Below the pieces are notes generated by a model. That model had not been told where the DNA came from, did not search any database, and was given only the letters and a program-made list of their open reading frames with translations. From NCBI GenBank assembly GCA_023429825.1, contig JAEZDC010000114.1:1-64000 (forward strand): DNA of 64,000 bases, given 5' to 3'. A program made the translations under genes and the position numbers. Origin of the DNA: Bacteroidota bacterium (GTDB lineage: Bacteria > Bacteroidota > Bacteroidia > Chitinophagales > Chitinophagaceae). Of this stretch, positions 54,327-64,000 are shown piece after piece (position 1 is the first letter of the stretch; each line of letters starts with the position of its first letter).

Positions 54327-55645
54327 GAATGGGACTTACATATTATTACAACCTTTTTTTGTTAGCCACCATCCTGGTATTGCCTAAGATACCACTGAAT
54401 GCGTCGGCCCCCGCATTGCAGCAACAAGGTATACTGGTTGGAGAATTGATATTACTAGGGTCCCTTTTTGTAAATATGAATTTTTTGTTTCGAAAAAATG
54501 TGTTGCATATGCCGAAGGCACTGGCGATTTTCTTCACCTTTCTTTTCACCTATATTTTATTGAGCAGTATCGTTTCAGGACTTCAAAACAATTTTATTCC
54601 TGTAAAAGCAATGGCTTATTTCGGAAGATTGTGTCTATATGCTTTACTAGTAATCAGTTTTTACCAGGTATATACATTTCGGCAGGATACCCGTTTTTGG
54701 TGGAAGCTTTTTAAGTTTTCCTATCTAGTTCACGCCGCTTGTGTAATTGCCATTTTCATTTTTTACAATTTTAAATTCAATCCTCATTTCGGAGAAATGA
54801 CATGGCTCGTAGAAGTTGGACACCGAGTCATCCCTATGGTTGGTACCGGGTTTAACCCCGGCGGTGATCTCACTTTTTATGCAATAGGCGGCGGATCAGG
54901 AAACCTGTTGGGCACCTGGAGCGTGTTTGTAGTAATTGGTGCTACATACCTCGAAAAAAATGCTAAGTATAAGGCATTTATTTACCTGTTGTGTTTCTTT
55001 CTTGTACTAATGGCTCAGAGCAGAGGTTCAGTACTCACTTTGTTGATCTACTACCTGTATTTATTTTTTTCTTCAAAACGATTAACATGGGGCTTAAAAT
55101 GCATCGCAGGAATTATTTTGTTGGGATCCGTGGCAGTTATTATCAACCTTCTTTTGAATAAATACGCAGATATTCTTCCTATTTTCTCCCGGTTTAGCAA
55201 TGCTTATAGTGGAGGGCAACTAGACGGATCTTCGGCCGACAGGCTAGCTAATTACGCAATCGTTTTCGAAAAATGGGTAACAAATCCGCTGTATATCCTT
55301 TTCGGGATGGGTATGGACAAAGATCTTCTTAAGCATTTAACTACTTGGGACATAGTGGAATCGTATTATTTAAGCGTATTGTTTTGCGGCGGTATTATTA
55401 GTCTTATGCTATTTGTAGCATTTATTTTTATCGTGTTCCGCCACTATAATCAAAATATCTGGAATCATATTCTGTTAGTATTTTTGATAACATGTAGCTT
55501 AGTAAACTGGTCAGTAACCGGCGGAGATCTATTATCGGTTACAGGATTATATCCGATCATAGGTTTATGCACGCTATCATATCTTTCGCAAAAAGAAATA
55601 AACGCTGATGCAGATATTACAGGTAGGGAAATATTTTTATCCTGA
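54323..55645 (+). CDS. O-antigen polymerase/ligase-like membrane protein, block B
   Basis: 440 aa, about 11 hydrophobic helices and one longer periplasmic loop. The LVLMAQSRGSVLTLLIYYLY motif and the GMGMDKDLLKHLTTWDIVES segment are characteristic of Wzy/WaaL proteins. As the only such protein in block B it is probably the polymerase. Confidence 0.78.
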   Translation: MRMGLTYYYNLFLLATILVLPKIPLNASAPALQQQGILVGELILLGSLFVNMNFLFRKNVLHMPKALAIFFTFLFTYILLSSIVSGLQNNFIPVKAMAYFGRLCLYALLVISFYQVYTFRQDTRFWWKLFKFSYLVHAACVIAIFIFYNFKFNPHFGEMTWLVEVGHRVIPMVGTGFNPGGDLTFYAIGGGSGNLLGTWSVFVVIGATYLEKNAKYKAFIYLLCFFLVLMAQSRGSVLTLLIYYLYLFFSSKRLTWGLKCIAGIILLGSVAVIINLLLNKYADILPIFSRFSNAYSGGQLDGSSADRLANYAIVFEKWVTNPLYILFGMGMDKDLLKHLTTWDIVESYYLSVLFCGGIISLMLFVAFIFIVFRHYNQNIWNHILLVFLITCSLVNWSVTGGDLLSVTGLYPIIGLCTLSYLSQKEINADADITGREIFLS

Positions 55646-56771
55646 AAAGGGAGGAATAGAAACAGTCACCAAATCCATCTATGAAGAACTCAACGACGGG
55701 CAAACTAAAGTAGATGTTCTATGCTTTAGTAGAAGAAGAAAAACGACCAGGTTAAAAGATGGGAATAGCTTCATCTTAAAATGCGGTTCTTTCTTTAGAA
55801 TAGCATCAACATCCATTTCGTTTGGTTTTTTAAGACAGTTTAAAAAACTCCGCAATAATTACGATATTATTCATCTTCACTTACCAAACCCGCTAGGCGC
55901 TATTGCTTTATACCTGTATCCACCAAAGGGAAAAGTTTTGGTGTATTGGCATAGTGATATTGTGAAACAGAAATTCCTGTATTCTTTTTTTCGTTTTTTT
56001 GAAAAGAAAGCGTTAGAAAGAGCCGATCTTATATTGGGAACCTCTCCCGTTTATGTTCAGCATTCAGCTCCCCTGCAACCTTTCCTTCATAAGGCTGGAT
56101 ATTTAAGCTGCTGTACGGATGACGGATGCTTTTCTGTACATCAGGCTGAAGTAGAAAGGATCAAAGACTTTTTTGGTAACAGGAAGATCATTTTTTCGTT
56201 AGGTAGATTCATTTATTATAAGGGTTTCGAATACCTGATAGAAGCTGCCAGGTTTTTGCCTGAAGATTATGTTGTTGTCATCGGCGGCGGCGGCCCGTTA
56301 AAAAGCAAATATCTAAAGCTGATCAATAGTTTGAATTTATCGAATAAGGTCTTTCTCATTTCAGACATCCCTTTTTCTGATGTGGGAAATTATTATTCTG
56401 CTGCGCATACGTTCTGCCTGCCGAGTACAGAAAAAGCAGAAGCGTTTGGTGTTGTGATCGCTGAAGCGATGTGTTTTTCAAAACCTGTTGTGGCCACTAA
56501 AATTCATGGTTCAGGCGTGGCCTGGGTTAATCTGGATGGCATTACAGGTTTCAATGTATCTCCCCGCAATAGCGAACAACTTGCCGCAGCCATTTTAAGG
56601 ATTGACGCGGAAGGACTTTATGAAAGCTTTGCAAAAAATGCAAGACATCGATTCATTGAAAAGTTTACTATCTCATCAATGGGGGATGAGTTGAGAGCTT
56701 ACTATAATTCATTATTGCATCCTCAAACTGGTATGGTGAAAGATATCAGAGCTAAAGTAATGAGCTCTTAA
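55608..56771 (+). CDS. GT4-family glycosyltransferase
   Basis: 387 aa, starting 38 bases inside the polymerase gene. LQVGKYFYPEKGGIETVTKS is the typical GT4 start; DIIHLHLPNPLGAIALYLY, IFSLGRFIYYKGFEYLIEA, and PSTEKAEAFGVVIAEAMCFS (E-x7-E) follow. Resembles mannosyl/glucosyltransferases of capsular loci. Confidence 0.9.
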   Translation: MQILQVGKYFYPEKGGIETVTKSIYEELNDGQTKVDVLCFSRRRKTTRLKDGNSFILKCGSFFRIASTSISFGFLRQFKKLRNNYDIIHLHLPNPLGAIALYLYPPKGKVLVYWHSDIVKQKFLYSFFRFFEKKALERADLILGTSPVYVQHSAPLQPFLHKAGYLSCCTDDGCFSVHQAEVERIKDFFGNRKIIFSLGRFIYYKGFEYLIEAARFLPEDYVVVIGGGGPLKSKYLKLINSLNLSNKVFLISDIPFSDVGNYYSAAHTFCLPSTEKAEAFGVVIAEAMCFSKPVVATKIHGSGVAWVNLDGITGFNVSPRNSEQLAAAILRIDAEGLYESFAKNARHRFIEKFTISSMGDELRAYYNSLLHPQTGMVKDIRAKVMSS

Positions 56772-56796
56772 TGGTAATCTACGAGTTCCCTTGCTA

Positions 56797-57981
56797 ATGA
56801 AGCCACGCTTGCTGATCATTCAAAACCGATTTGTAATCGGAGGTCATTCGCTGGATACTATTCCCTTGGCCTATTATTTAAAAGATCATTTTGAGATAAA
56901 GATACTCCATGGGCAAAGAGAACCTGACGAAACGGCGCCCGAGTTTTTGCTGGAAAAGTATAAGGGACTTGACCTAGAATTGATTCCGCATTTTAAGCGA
57001 AACGTATCCTTAATCAATGAGGTTCGTACGTTTCGTACTTTATGTAAGCACATCAAACATTTCAAGCCCGATATTATTCATACACATGGTGCTAAATCTG
57101 GCTTGCTGGGAAGATTAGCCGGCCAGATGATGAAGGTGCCTGTATTGATACACACGTTTCATGGACATCTGTTTCACTCTTACTTTTCACCTATCATAAG
57201 TCGGCAATTAATATCAATTGAAAAGTGGTTGGCTAAGTATACCACTCAACTTATTGCTTTAAGCGAAACACAAAAAAATGAGATCCAGCAGTTGCTGGCT
57301 TTGCGAGGGGACAAGATATCAATTGTTCCATTAGGTGTAGATTATATCGAGCCCAGTAGTCATCAACGAAACAGAATGGCTTTCAGGAATAAGTATAAAA
57401 TTCAAGAAGAGACTGTGGCTATAGGAATGATAGGAAGAATCGTTGCTATCAAAAACGGGTTGTTCATGATGGAAGTGATCAGGCACATTCTCACCCTTCA
57501 GCCGAATTTGAATATTGTTTTTTTTATAGTAGGTGATGGAGTGGAGAAGCCTAAGTTGATGAAATACCTGCATCATCATAATATTCCTTTTTCATGTGAA
57601 TCATCTGCGGGCGCTAAAGTAGTTTTCACCTCCTGGATATCTCCCATTCAGTTTGCATTGGATGGGATTGACATATTAGCATTACCTTCTTTAAATGAAG
57701 GGACACCGCTTAGTGTTATAGAAGCCCAGCTTTGTGCCAAGCCTGTGGTTGCTGTTAACGTAGGCGGCGTAAGAGATATAATGTTACCAGGAACGAGCGG
57801 TATCTTATTGAAAGGTCATAGCGTAGAAACCTTTGCAAAAGCTATTGTGCAACTTATATCTAATGATGAGGAAAGAAAAAAAATGGGTTGTGCAGGAAGA
57901 AATTTTACCCTTCAAAATTTTACAAAAGAGAAAGAAGTAAGCACCTTTGCACATCTTTATAAGCACTTAATAAATTCATAA
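56797..57981 (+). CDS. GT4-family glycosyltransferase
   Basis: 394 aa from ATG 56797 (the frame opens at TTG 56791). [20 protein letters not shown], then [15 protein letters not shown], and [19 protein letters not shown] with [18 protein letters not shown]. Single domain pair, no membrane segment. Two bases before the epimerase gene. Confidence 0.88.
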   Translation: MKPRLLIIQNRFVIGGHSLDTIPLAYYLKDHFEIKILHGQREPDETAPEFLLEKYKGLDLELIPHFKRNVSLINEVRTFRTLCKHIKHFKPDIIHTHGAKSGLLGRLAGQMMKVPVLIHTFHGHLFHSYFSPIISRQLISIEKWLAKYTTQLIALSETQKNEIQQLLALRGDKISIVPLGVDYIEPSSHQRNRMAFRNKYKIQEETVAIGMIGRIVAIKNGLFMMEVIRHILTLQPNLNIVFFIVGDGVEKPKLMKYLHHHNIPFSCESSAGAKVVFTSWISPIQFALDGIDILALPSLNEGTPLSVIEAQLCAKPVVAVNVGGVRDIMLPGTSGILLKGHSVETFAKAIVQLISNDEERKKMGCAGRNFTLQNFTKEKEVSTFAHLYKHLINS

Positions 57982-57982
57982 A

Positions 57983-59029
57983 ATGAAAATATTAGTTACA
58001 GGCACAGCGGGTTTCATTGGCTTTCACCTGGCCAATGAACTGGTCAAACGAGGAGAGGAAGTAGTAGGGCTTGATGGCATCAATGATTATTATGACGTGA
58101 AGCTGAAGTATGACAGGTTAGGATTTGCCGGAATTGCGAAAGATGAAATACAGTATAATCGGATTGTTCAAAGTACTAATTCAGGTTACCGGTTTATACA
58201 ACTCAACCTTGAAGACAGAGATAGTCTCACTGCTTTTTTTGCCGCCGAAAAATTTGATGTGGTCGTGCACCTGGCAGCGCAGGCTGGCGTGAGGTATAGT
58301 CTTACTAATCCCCATGCCTATATAGATAGTAATATCGTTGGTTTTACGAATATTCTTGAATGCTGCCGGCATAATCAAGTAAGGCATTTAGCTTATGCAA
58401 GCAGTTCCAGCGTATACGGGTTAAATACTGATGTACCCTTTTCAACTGCTCAAAATGTAGATCATCCCGTTTCATTATATGCTGCTAGCAAAAAGAGCAA
58501 TGAACTGATGGCGCACGTTTATAGCCACCTTTTTGGAATCTCAACGACTGGTTTGCGGTTTTTTACGGTTTATGGACCCTGGGGAAGGCCAGATATGGCG
58601 TTATTTCTTTTTACAAGGGCCATCGTTGAAGGAAAACCAATCCAGGTGTTCAACAACGGAGATATGGTAAGAGATTTTACATACGTGGATGATATTGTTG
58701 AAGGCATTATTCGAGTGATCCATCATCCCCCGACATCTAAGCCAGGCTGGAATGGTGAAGATCCTTCCACTTCTCCTGCACCCTATAAAGTGTATAATAT
58801 CGGTAATAATTCACCAGTTAAACTGCTTGACTTTGTAGAAGCAATAGAAACGGAATTGGGTAAGAAAGCAATCAAAGAAATGTTGCCTTTGCAGGCGGGA
58901 GATGTTCCCAAAACCTATGCAGATGTATCTGATCTTGAAAGAGACCTGGAATACAAGCCAGCCACAACAGTTCAATCTGGTATTAAAAATTTCATTACCT
59001 GGTACAAAGACTACTATAAAGTATCATGA
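57983..59029 (+). CDS. UDP-glucuronate 4-epimerase
   Basis: 348 aa extended [23 protein letters not shown]; the [18 protein letters not shown] insert is the hallmark of UDP-glucuronate 4-epimerases (CapI/LspL type), with catalytic Tyr/Lys in [13 protein letters not shown] and [17 protein letters not shown]. Would supply UDP-galacturonate, consistent with the amidating AsnB homologue in the same block. Confidence 0.87.
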   Translation: MKILVTGTAGFIGFHLANELVKRGEEVVGLDGINDYYDVKLKYDRLGFAGIAKDEIQYNRIVQSTNSGYRFIQLNLEDRDSLTAFFAAEKFDVVVHLAAQAGVRYSLTNPHAYIDSNIVGFTNILECCRHNQVRHLAYASSSSVYGLNTDVPFSTAQNVDHPVSLYAASKKSNELMAHVYSHLFGISTTGLRFFTVYGPWGRPDMALFLFTRAIVEGKPIQVFNNGDMVRDFTYVDDIVEGIIRVIHHPPTSKPGWNGEDPSTSPAPYKVYNIGNNSPVKLLDFVEAIETELGKKAIKEMLPLQAGDVPKTYADVSDLERDLEYKPATTVQSGIKNFITWYKDYYKVS

Positions 59030-60081
59030 CTAAACACATTCTAATTACAGGTGGTGCGGGTTTTATCGGGTCTCATGTAGTGAGACTCTTTGTTTTAAAG
59101 TATTCCGACTATAAGATCATCAATCTTGATGCATTAACGTATGCAGGTAACTTAGAAAATCTTAAAGATGTTGAGCACTCTCCAAATTACTTTTTTGAAA
59201 AAAAAAATCTCTTGGATGTATCAGCCTTAAAAGATGTGTTTCTGAAATACTCGATAACAGATGTTATTCATTTGGCTGCTGAATCACATGTAGACCGATC
59301 AATACTTTCTCCATTAGATTTTGTATATACTAATATAGTTGGTACTGTTAATTTATTGAATATTGCAAGAGATACATGGAAAGACGAATTTAAAAACCAC
59401 TTGTTCTATCATATCTCAACAGATGAAGTATATGGCGCATTAGGCCCGTCTGGGTTTTTTACAGAAGATACTCCCTATCATCCTAACTCTCCTTACAGTG
59501 CAAGTAAAGCCTCATCAGATCATTTTGTAAGAGCGTATGGTGAAACGTACCAGCTTCAGACAATAATTACAAACTGTTCTAACAATTACGGACCATACCA
59601 TTTCCCGGAAAAACTGATTCCTCTCTTTATAAATAACATTTTAAATAAAAAGCCGCTGCCTGTGTATGGTGACGGGTTATATACGAGAGATTGGTTGTAT
59701 GTAAAAGACCATGCAATGGCTATCGACCTTGTTTTTCATAAAGGGTTACCTGGCGAAACTTATAATATTGGAGGCTTCAATGAATGGAAGAATATTGACC
59801 TGGTTAAACTGCTTTGCAAGTTGATGGATGAGAAGCTGGGAAATGCAGCAGGAACCAGTGATCAACTTATTACCTATGTTACAGACCGTCCCGGTCATGA
59901 TCGTCGTTATGCAATTGATGCAACTAAGATCAATAAAGAACTGGGATGGAAACCTACTGTTACTTTCGAACAAGGGTTACGGGAAACTATCGAGTGGTAT
60001 CTAAATAATAAAGAGTGGCTGGAACACGTGACCAGCGGTGCTTACCAGGATTATTACACAAACATGTATTCAGGCAGATAA
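59026..60081 (+). CDS. rfbB: dTDP-glucose 4,6-dehydratase
   Basis: 351 aa, makes dTDP-4-keto-6-deoxyglucose. [40 protein letters not shown] (Asp/Glu acid-base pair) and [19 protein letters not shown]. Overlaps the epimerase by 4 bases; order rfbB-rfbC-rfbA. Confidence 0.96.
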   Translation: MTKHILITGGAGFIGSHVVRLFVLKYSDYKIINLDALTYAGNLENLKDVEHSPNYFFEKKNLLDVSALKDVFLKYSITDVIHLAAESHVDRSILSPLDFVYTNIVGTVNLLNIARDTWKDEFKNHLFYHISTDEVYGALGPSGFFTEDTPYHPNSPYSASKASSDHFVRAYGETYQLQTIITNCSNNYGPYHFPEKLIPLFINNILNKKPLPVYGDGLYTRDWLYVKDHAMAIDLVFHKGLPGETYNIGGFNEWKNIDLVKLLCKLMDEKLGNAAGTSDQLITYVTDRPGHDRRYAIDATKINKELGWKPTVTFEQGLRETIEWYLNNKEWLEHVTSGAYQDYYTNMYSGR

Positions 60082-60632
60082 TGAGAATTGAACATACTCC
60101 TTTAGAAGGTTGCTTTATCATACACGATTCCCTGTATAAAGATGACAGAGGTTATTTTTTTGAAAGCTTCAATAAAAAGAAATTTCTGGAGACTACGGGA
60201 GTAGATGTGGAGTTTGTACAGGATAATCAATCCCGATCAGCAAAAGGTGTTTTACGAGGGCTGCATTTTCAACGAGGAGAGTATGCACAGGCAAAACTTG
60301 TGCGTGTATTGGAGGGAAGTGTGTTAGATGTAGCAGTTGATATTCGAAAGGGCTCACCTACGTTTGGTAAAAGTTATTCATTGATCTTATCAGCAGATAC
60401 GCCTATACAACTTTTTATCCCTAAAGGATTTGCTCATGGCTTCTTGGTATTGAGTGAATGGGCCACCTTTTTTTATAAATGTGATAATTATTACAACAAA
60501 GATTCAGAAGCAGGGATAGCGTATAACGATCCCGATCTTAACATTGAATGGCAATTACCTTCTGATTTATTTTTATTGTCAGAAAAAGATAAGAATAACC
60601 CAACTTTGAAAGAAATAGTATCATCTCTATGA
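60081..60632 (+). CDS. rfbC: dTDP-4-dehydrorhamnose 3,5-epimerase
   Basis: 183 aa from ATG 60081, which shares one base with the rfbB stop; the longer frame from 60015 lies within rfbB. Cupin fold with [35 protein letters not shown] (catalytic His) and [20 protein letters not shown]. The dTDP-rhamnose pathway enzyme after rfbB. Confidence 0.95.
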   Translation: MRIEHTPLEGCFIIHDSLYKDDRGYFFESFNKKKFLETTGVDVEFVQDNQSRSAKGVLRGLHFQRGEYAQAKLVRVLEGSVLDVAVDIRKGSPTFGKSYSLILSADTPIQLFIPKGFAHGFLVLSEWATFFYKCDNYYNKDSEAGIAYNDPDLNIEWQLPSDLFLLSEKDKNNPTLKEIVSSL

Positions 60633-61486
60633 AAGGGATCATCTTAGCAGGAGGCAGTGGCACCAGGCTTTATCCAATCACAAAAGCAATTAGCAAGCAA
60701 TTGATGCCTGTTTATGATAAGCCTATGATCTATTATCCGCTTTCTATTCTAATGCTGGCTGGTATACGAGAAATACTTATCATCACCACTCCAGAAGATG
60801 CATCACAATTTAAACGTTTACTTGGAGATGGTGCCGAAGTTGGATGCAGGTTTGAATATGCCGTGCAAGTTGTTCCGAATGGACTTGCTCAAGCTTTTGT
60901 AATTGGAGAGCAATTTATAGGTAATGACAAGGTATCGCTTATACTGGGAGATAACATTTTCTACGGATCTGGATTAAGCAAACTCGTTCAATCATTTAAC
61001 AACATAGAAGGGGCGGCCATCTTTGCCTATGAGGTAGCTGACCCTGAACGCTATGGTGTCGTTGAATTTGATAACAATCAAAATGCGATCTCTATTGAGG
61101 AAAAGCCCCAAACTCCAAAGAGTAACTATGCAGTCCCGGGATTGTATTTTTATGATGATACCGTTGTGGGTATCGCTAAGCAATTAAAGCCGTCTGCACG
61201 AGGTGAATATGAAATTACGGACGTGAACAAAGAATATTTATCACAAGGGAAATTAAAAGTAGGTGTGATGAACAGGGGAACTGCATGGCTTGATACAGGA
61301 ACTTTTGATTCCTTGAGTGATGCTGCAGAATTTGTGAGAGTGATCGAGAAGAGGCAGGGCCAGAAGATAGGATGTATTGAAGAAGTAGCTTATCGTATGG
61401 GATTTATTGATCATAGCCAATTAATGGCGCTAGCAGATAAATACAGTAAAAGTGGATATGGCAAATATTTACGTCAGGTAAAATAG
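60629..61486 (+). CDS. rfbA: Glucose-1-phosphate thymidylyltransferase
   Basis: 285 aa. [20 protein letters not shown] is the nucleotide-binding signature; [30 protein letters not shown], and a normal C-terminus with [15 protein letters not shown]. It makes dTDP-glucose. Last gene of the block, followed by a strong terminator. The final reductase rfbD (dTDP-rhamnose) is absent from the window. Confidence 0.96.
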   Translation: MKGIILAGGSGTRLYPITKAISKQLMPVYDKPMIYYPLSILMLAGIREILIITTPEDASQFKRLLGDGAEVGCRFEYAVQVVPNGLAQAFVIGEQFIGNDKVSLILGDNIFYGSGLSKLVQSFNNIEGAAIFAYEVADPERYGVVEFDNNQNAISIEEKPQTPKSNYAVPGLYFYDDTVVGIAKQLKPSARGEYEITDVNKEYLSQGKLKVGVMNRGTAWLDTGTFDSLSDAAEFVRVIEKRQGQKIGCIEEVAYRMGFIDHSQLMALADKYSKSGYGKYLRQVK

Positions 61487-61505
61487 CCAGCTTGCATTTG
61501 CGAGG

Positions 61506-61534
61506 AAAAGCCCGGAATATCGCCGGGCTTTTTT
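61506..61534 (+). terminator. Terminator of the polysaccharide locus
   Basis: AAAAGCCCGG / CCGGGCTTTT hairpin with loop AATATCG, followed by TTTT, 19 bases after the rfbA stop. Confidence 0.9.
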
Positions 61535-61586
61535 ATTTCTATGATCCTACAATAACAGCACGCATTTTATCATGTATTTTTATTCT

Positions 61587-62114
61587 ATGGAATATGTTAT
61601 CCTGGTAGATGAAAGTGATAATGAAGTTGGTTTAATGGAGAAGATGGAAGCTCATGAAAAAGGTTTACTGCACCGGGCTTTCAGCATTTTTATTTTTAAT
61701 CAAAAAGGTGAGATGCTTTTACAGCAAAGAGCTTTTGCCAAATATCACAGCGGAGGTTTATGGACAAATGCATGTTGCAGCCATCCAAGGGCAAATGAAA
61801 CAACCTTAGCTGCTGCAGAAAGGAGGTTGAAGGAGGAGTTGGGATTTGAAGCACCTATACACGAAGTATTTTCCTTTACTTATAAAGCCAGTTTTGAAAA
61901 TGGGTTAACAGAACACGAGTTTGATCATGTGTTTACCGGGAGATACGATGGCATTATTAATTTTAATCCTGATGAAGTGGCCGCTGTTAAATATATGGCT
62001 GTTGAAGATGTCAGGAACTCATTGCAAACTGAACCTGCTTTGTACACTGCCTGGTTCCATATTGCTTTTAAAGAAATGTATAGTTGGTGGCAACAGCATT
62101 ATACAGAAGTATAA
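61587..62114 (+). CDS. idi: Isopentenyl-diphosphate delta-isomerase, type I
   Basis: 175 aa from ATG 61587 (MEYVILVDESDNEVGLM); the ATG at 61572 adds MYFYS. Nudix-fold enzyme that interconverts IPP and DMAPP. TNACCSHPRANETTLAAAER holds the catalytic Cys and metal His; RRLKEELGFE is the Nudix-type Glu motif; FDHVFTGRYDG follows. Separate transcription unit after the polysaccharide terminator. Confidence 0.95.
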   Translation: MEYVILVDESDNEVGLMEKMEAHEKGLLHRAFSIFIFNQKGEMLLQQRAFAKYHSGGLWTNACCSHPRANETTLAAAERRLKEELGFEAPIHEVFSFTYKASFENGLTEHEFDHVFTGRYDGIINFNPDEVAAVKYMAVEDVRNSLQTEPALYTAWFHIAFKEMYSWWQQHYTEV

Positions 62115-62128
62115 TCGCTTATTTATTG

Positions 62129-62200
62129 TAGTCTCGTCCAGAATCGAACTGGAATATCAGGTTCCGGAGACCTGCGTACTATCCATTGTACTACGAGACC
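62129..62200 (-). tRNA. tRNA-Arg (anticodon CCG)
   Basis: On the - strand: acceptor GGTCTCG / CGAGACT, D arm GTAC..GTAC, anticodon stem CAGGT / ACCTG around loop CTCCGGA (anticodon CCG), T arm TCCAG-TTCGATT-CTGGA, discriminator A. CCA is not encoded. The 62201-62329 stretch upstream shows nothing clear. Confidence 0.93.
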
Positions 62201-62329
62201 AATGAGTTGACTCGCAGCAAAAATAAGGCTTACACTTAACTAAAATTTTTAAACGGAGATTTGTTAAAAATTATCCGGAAAAGAGTTGGAAAATTAGAAG
62301 AAGAACCTGGGTGTTGACTTTTTCTACAC

Positions 62330-62593
62330 TTATACCTTAGTGCGTTCGAATTTATATCCTTCTTTCTCTAATTGTTTTTGAATATTCCTTCCGATCTCAT
62401 AAGCTCTTTCTGTTTCTTTATCGGGCATTTCAAGCCAGCGATGATTTCCATTCTCTTCAAAATCAACACAAATGTGAACATCCCCATCATTAGGTATTCT
62501 TGCTACAAAACATAAATACTGAATATCGCCAACAACGTGAACAGGTATTGCCTGGTTTCGATATTGTATGGCGAAATTCTTTGGATAATTCAT
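62330..62593 (-). CDS. Small conserved hypothetical protein
   Basis: 87 aa with no recognised family, soluble and mixed alpha/beta (MNYPKNFAIQYRNQAIPVHV, then DETERAYEIGRNIQKQLEKE-like helix near the end). Regular composition suggests a real gene. It lies divergent to the serine-hydrolase gene and upstream of the tRNA on the same strand. Confidence 0.65.
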   Translation of the reverse strand: MNYPKNFAIQYRNQAIPVHVVGDIQYLCFVARIPNDGDVHICVDFEENGNHRWLEMPDKETERAYEIGRNIQKQLEKEGYKFERTKV

Positions 62594-62677
62594 ATTCGTT
62601 AAAATAACAAGTGCGATGCCACTGGTTCAGTAAAAATTGTTAAGCAATACATAACTTCCCGCCATAATAAAAAGTCA

Positions 62678-63691
62678 ATGAGAAAAATTCTTCTTGCAAG
62701 TGTGTTTATCATTTTAACCTTCAATACGTTCGCCCAGATAGATACGGCAGCATTAAGCGCTAAACTGGAACAGGCAAAAACCAAACTCGGTAAACATATT
62801 GCCGTGGCTTTATATAAGGATGGCAAGATCTTTTACAAGAAAGAATCCGCTGATTATAATATCAAAAAGCAGGAAAGTATAAACGCATCCAGTCAATGGT
62901 TAACTGCAGCTGTGGTAATGATATTTGTGCAGGAAGGTAAATTATCACTTGATGATAAGGTGAGCAAGTATATTCCATTGTTTGCAAAACATGGTAAGTC
63001 GTACATTACTATTCGTCATTGCCTTACCCATAACACCGGTATTGAAGCCGGAAAATTTTATCAAAAGGGTAATTTTTCGACGCTCGAAGAAGAGGTAAAT
63101 ACTTACGCATCAAAAAGAGAAATTGAAACTAACCCGGGTACTGAATTTAAGTATTCTAATATGGGGAGCAGGATTGCGGCAAGGGTTATTGAGATCATTG
63201 GTAAGCGTGCATTTGACAGGCTGGCTGCAGAAAAGCTCTTGCGACCATTAATGATGAGAGGTTCTACATTCACCAGTGAATCTGGTAATGATGCTCCCGA
63301 TCCGTCGATGGGGGGGATATCAACTGCCGCCGATTATGCCAACTTTCTTGGAATGATATTAAATAAAGGAATGTTCAATGGTAAGCAAATACTTACTGAA
63401 GAATCCATTAAAACGTTACTTTCTTTAACTGCACCTTCTGATAAACAAAAAAATGTTCCTGCTGAAGTGCAGGGGTTGGATTATGCATTCGGTTCGTGGA
63501 TCATAGAAAAGAATGCAAAAGGGCCTTCAGCTTTTGCAACATCATCTCTAAATGGTCACTGGGCCATGGTGGATATTTGCCGTGGTTATGCGCTGGTGAT
63601 CTTTGCCGATAAAGCTGATAAAGAAATGAAGAAAGAGTTTTACATGGACATAAAGCAGGTGATAGATAAAAATGTTCCGGCCTGCAACTAG
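62678..63691 (+). CDS. Beta-lactamase/serine-hydrolase fold protein lacking SxxK
   Basis: 337 aa with signal peptide (MRKILLASVFIILTFNTFAQ). Class C beta-lactamase/PBP fold: LCLTHNTGIEAG-like turn, YSNMG as second motif, GGISTAADYANFLGMILN. The normal first motif S-x-x-K falls at residues 70-73, which read Ala-Ser-Ser-Gln before WLTAA, so both nucleophile Ser and general-base Lys seem missing. Probably a periplasmic binding or non-enzymatic relative. A shifted alignment (Ser71, Ser72) would still lack the Lys. Confidence 0.78.
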   Translation: MRKILLASVFIILTFNTFAQIDTAALSAKLEQAKTKLGKHIAVALYKDGKIFYKKESADYNIKKQESINASSQWLTAAVVMIFVQEGKLSLDDKVSKYIPLFAKHGKSYITIRHCLTHNTGIEAGKFYQKGNFSTLEEEVNTYASKREIETNPGTEFKYSNMGSRIAARVIEIIGKRAFDRLAAEKLLRPLMMRGSTFTSESGNDAPDPSMGGISTAADYANFLGMILNKGMFNGKQILTEESIKTLLSLTAPSDKQKNVPAEVQGLDYAFGSWIIEKNAKGPSAFATSSLNGHWAMVDICRGYALVIFADKADKEMKKEFYMDIKQVIDKNVPACN

Positions 63692-63718
63692 CCTTGCTGA
63701 GTAGAGAAATATTTGTAC

Positions 63719-63734
63719 AAGAGTGCGACGCAAG
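63719..63734 (+). repeat. Dispersed 16-mer AAGAGTGCGACGCAAG, copy 2
   Basis: Identical to 8372-8387. In the 79-base gap between two converging genes. Here it is followed by AGAAGCTTAATAGTAGTATA, which is not shared with copy 1. Confidence 0.5.
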
Positions 63735-63770
63735 AGAAGCTTAATAGTAGTATAAGAGCTGGATACATAA

Positions 63771-64000
63771 TTACCTTCCAAAACTTGGCAGGTTTGTGCT
63801 GAATATCTTCACTGCTATGGCGATCAGGATTATTCCAAAAAATTTTCTCAATGCGATCATACCTGCAGGGCCCAACGCTTTTTGGATCCACTTCAGAGAG
63901 ATAAGTACGAGGTATACGCCAATGAGATTGATCAATATCCCTAATAAAATATACGTGGCGTGATAATTTGCTTTGAGTGACATCACGGTGGTGAGTGTGC
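63771..64000 (-). CDS. MarC-family integral membrane protein (5' partial)
   Basis: The C-terminal ~75 residues; the frame stays open to the right edge, so the start is outside. Two hydrophobic helices (YILLGILINLIGVYLVLI; FFGIILIAIAVKIFSTNL) joined by KWIQKALGPAGMIALRK, the typical end of MarC/YhgN proteins. Function of the family is unsettled (once linked to multiple antibiotic resistance). Confidence 0.8.
   Translation of the reverse strand, partial: TLTTVMSLKANYHATYILLGILINLIGVYLVLISLKWIQKALGPAGMIALRKFFGIILIAIAVKIFSTNLPSFGR

Overview
The window comes from a member of the Bacteroidota, most likely of the Chitinophagaceae type (an inference). Signs are a type IX secretion gene (gldN) at the left edge, a TonB-dependent receptor with a carboxypeptidase-like N-terminal domain, an ECF sigma factor followed by a membrane-anchored beta-barrel-type protein, TAnnTTTG-like promoter elements, and an overall base composition of roughly 40% GC by eye.

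Layout. 1-9.4 kb is housekeeping: gldN (partial), uvrC and a small lipoprotein, an ECF sigma/partner pair, a TonB-dependent receptor and sucD. 9.5-13.5 kb holds a sugar N-acetyltransferase and two tandem Wzi/RemB-like outer-membrane proteins. 13.5-18.9 kb is an accessory stretch. It has three kinds of tandem repeat, a small cassette (unknown 249-aa protein, DUF5675 protein, two tiny membrane proteins), an XRE regulator, an unknown 367-aa protein, and an exosortase with a small membrane partner.

19.2-61.5 kb is about 42 kb of surface-polysaccharide genes, all on the + strand and mostly overlapping or abutting. It splits into two blocks, each opening with its own outer-membrane SLBB export protein (Wza type) and its own chain-length protein (Wzz type). 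Block A (19.2-44.7 kb) carries a pseudaminic-acid-type nonulosonate pathway: PseB, PseC, an aldo/keto reductase, an SpsF-like cytidylyltransferase fused to an aminomutase-like PLP enzyme, a sugar amidotransferase with HisH/HisF-like ammonia partners, PseG, a formyltransferase, PseI and a PseH-like acetyltransferase broken by an amber stop. It continues with a degenerate formyltransferase, a DUF4910 peptidase-like protein, a flippase, a candidate sialyl/pseudaminyl-type transferase, a polymerase, glycosyltransferases, a GDP-mannose-3,5-epimerase-like enzyme and GDP-fucose synthase. Block B (44.7-61.5 kb) has a methyltransferase, a second flippase, an asparagine-synthase-like amidotransferase, four GT4 glycosyltransferases, a second polymerase, a UDP-glucuronate epimerase and rfbB-rfbC-rfbA. 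No initiating sugar-phosphate transferase, BY-kinase, gmd or rfbD was seen in the window.

61.5-64 kb returns to ordinary genes: idi, tRNA-Arg(CCG), a small hypothetical, a serine-hydrolase relative that appears to lack its catalytic residues, and the end of a MarC-family gene.

The best candidates for new biology are the nonulosonate pathway (broken acetyltransferase beside an intact formyltransferase, fused cytidylyltransferase/aminomutase, dedicated ammonia module, putative new transferase) and the DUF5675 cassette set among repeats.
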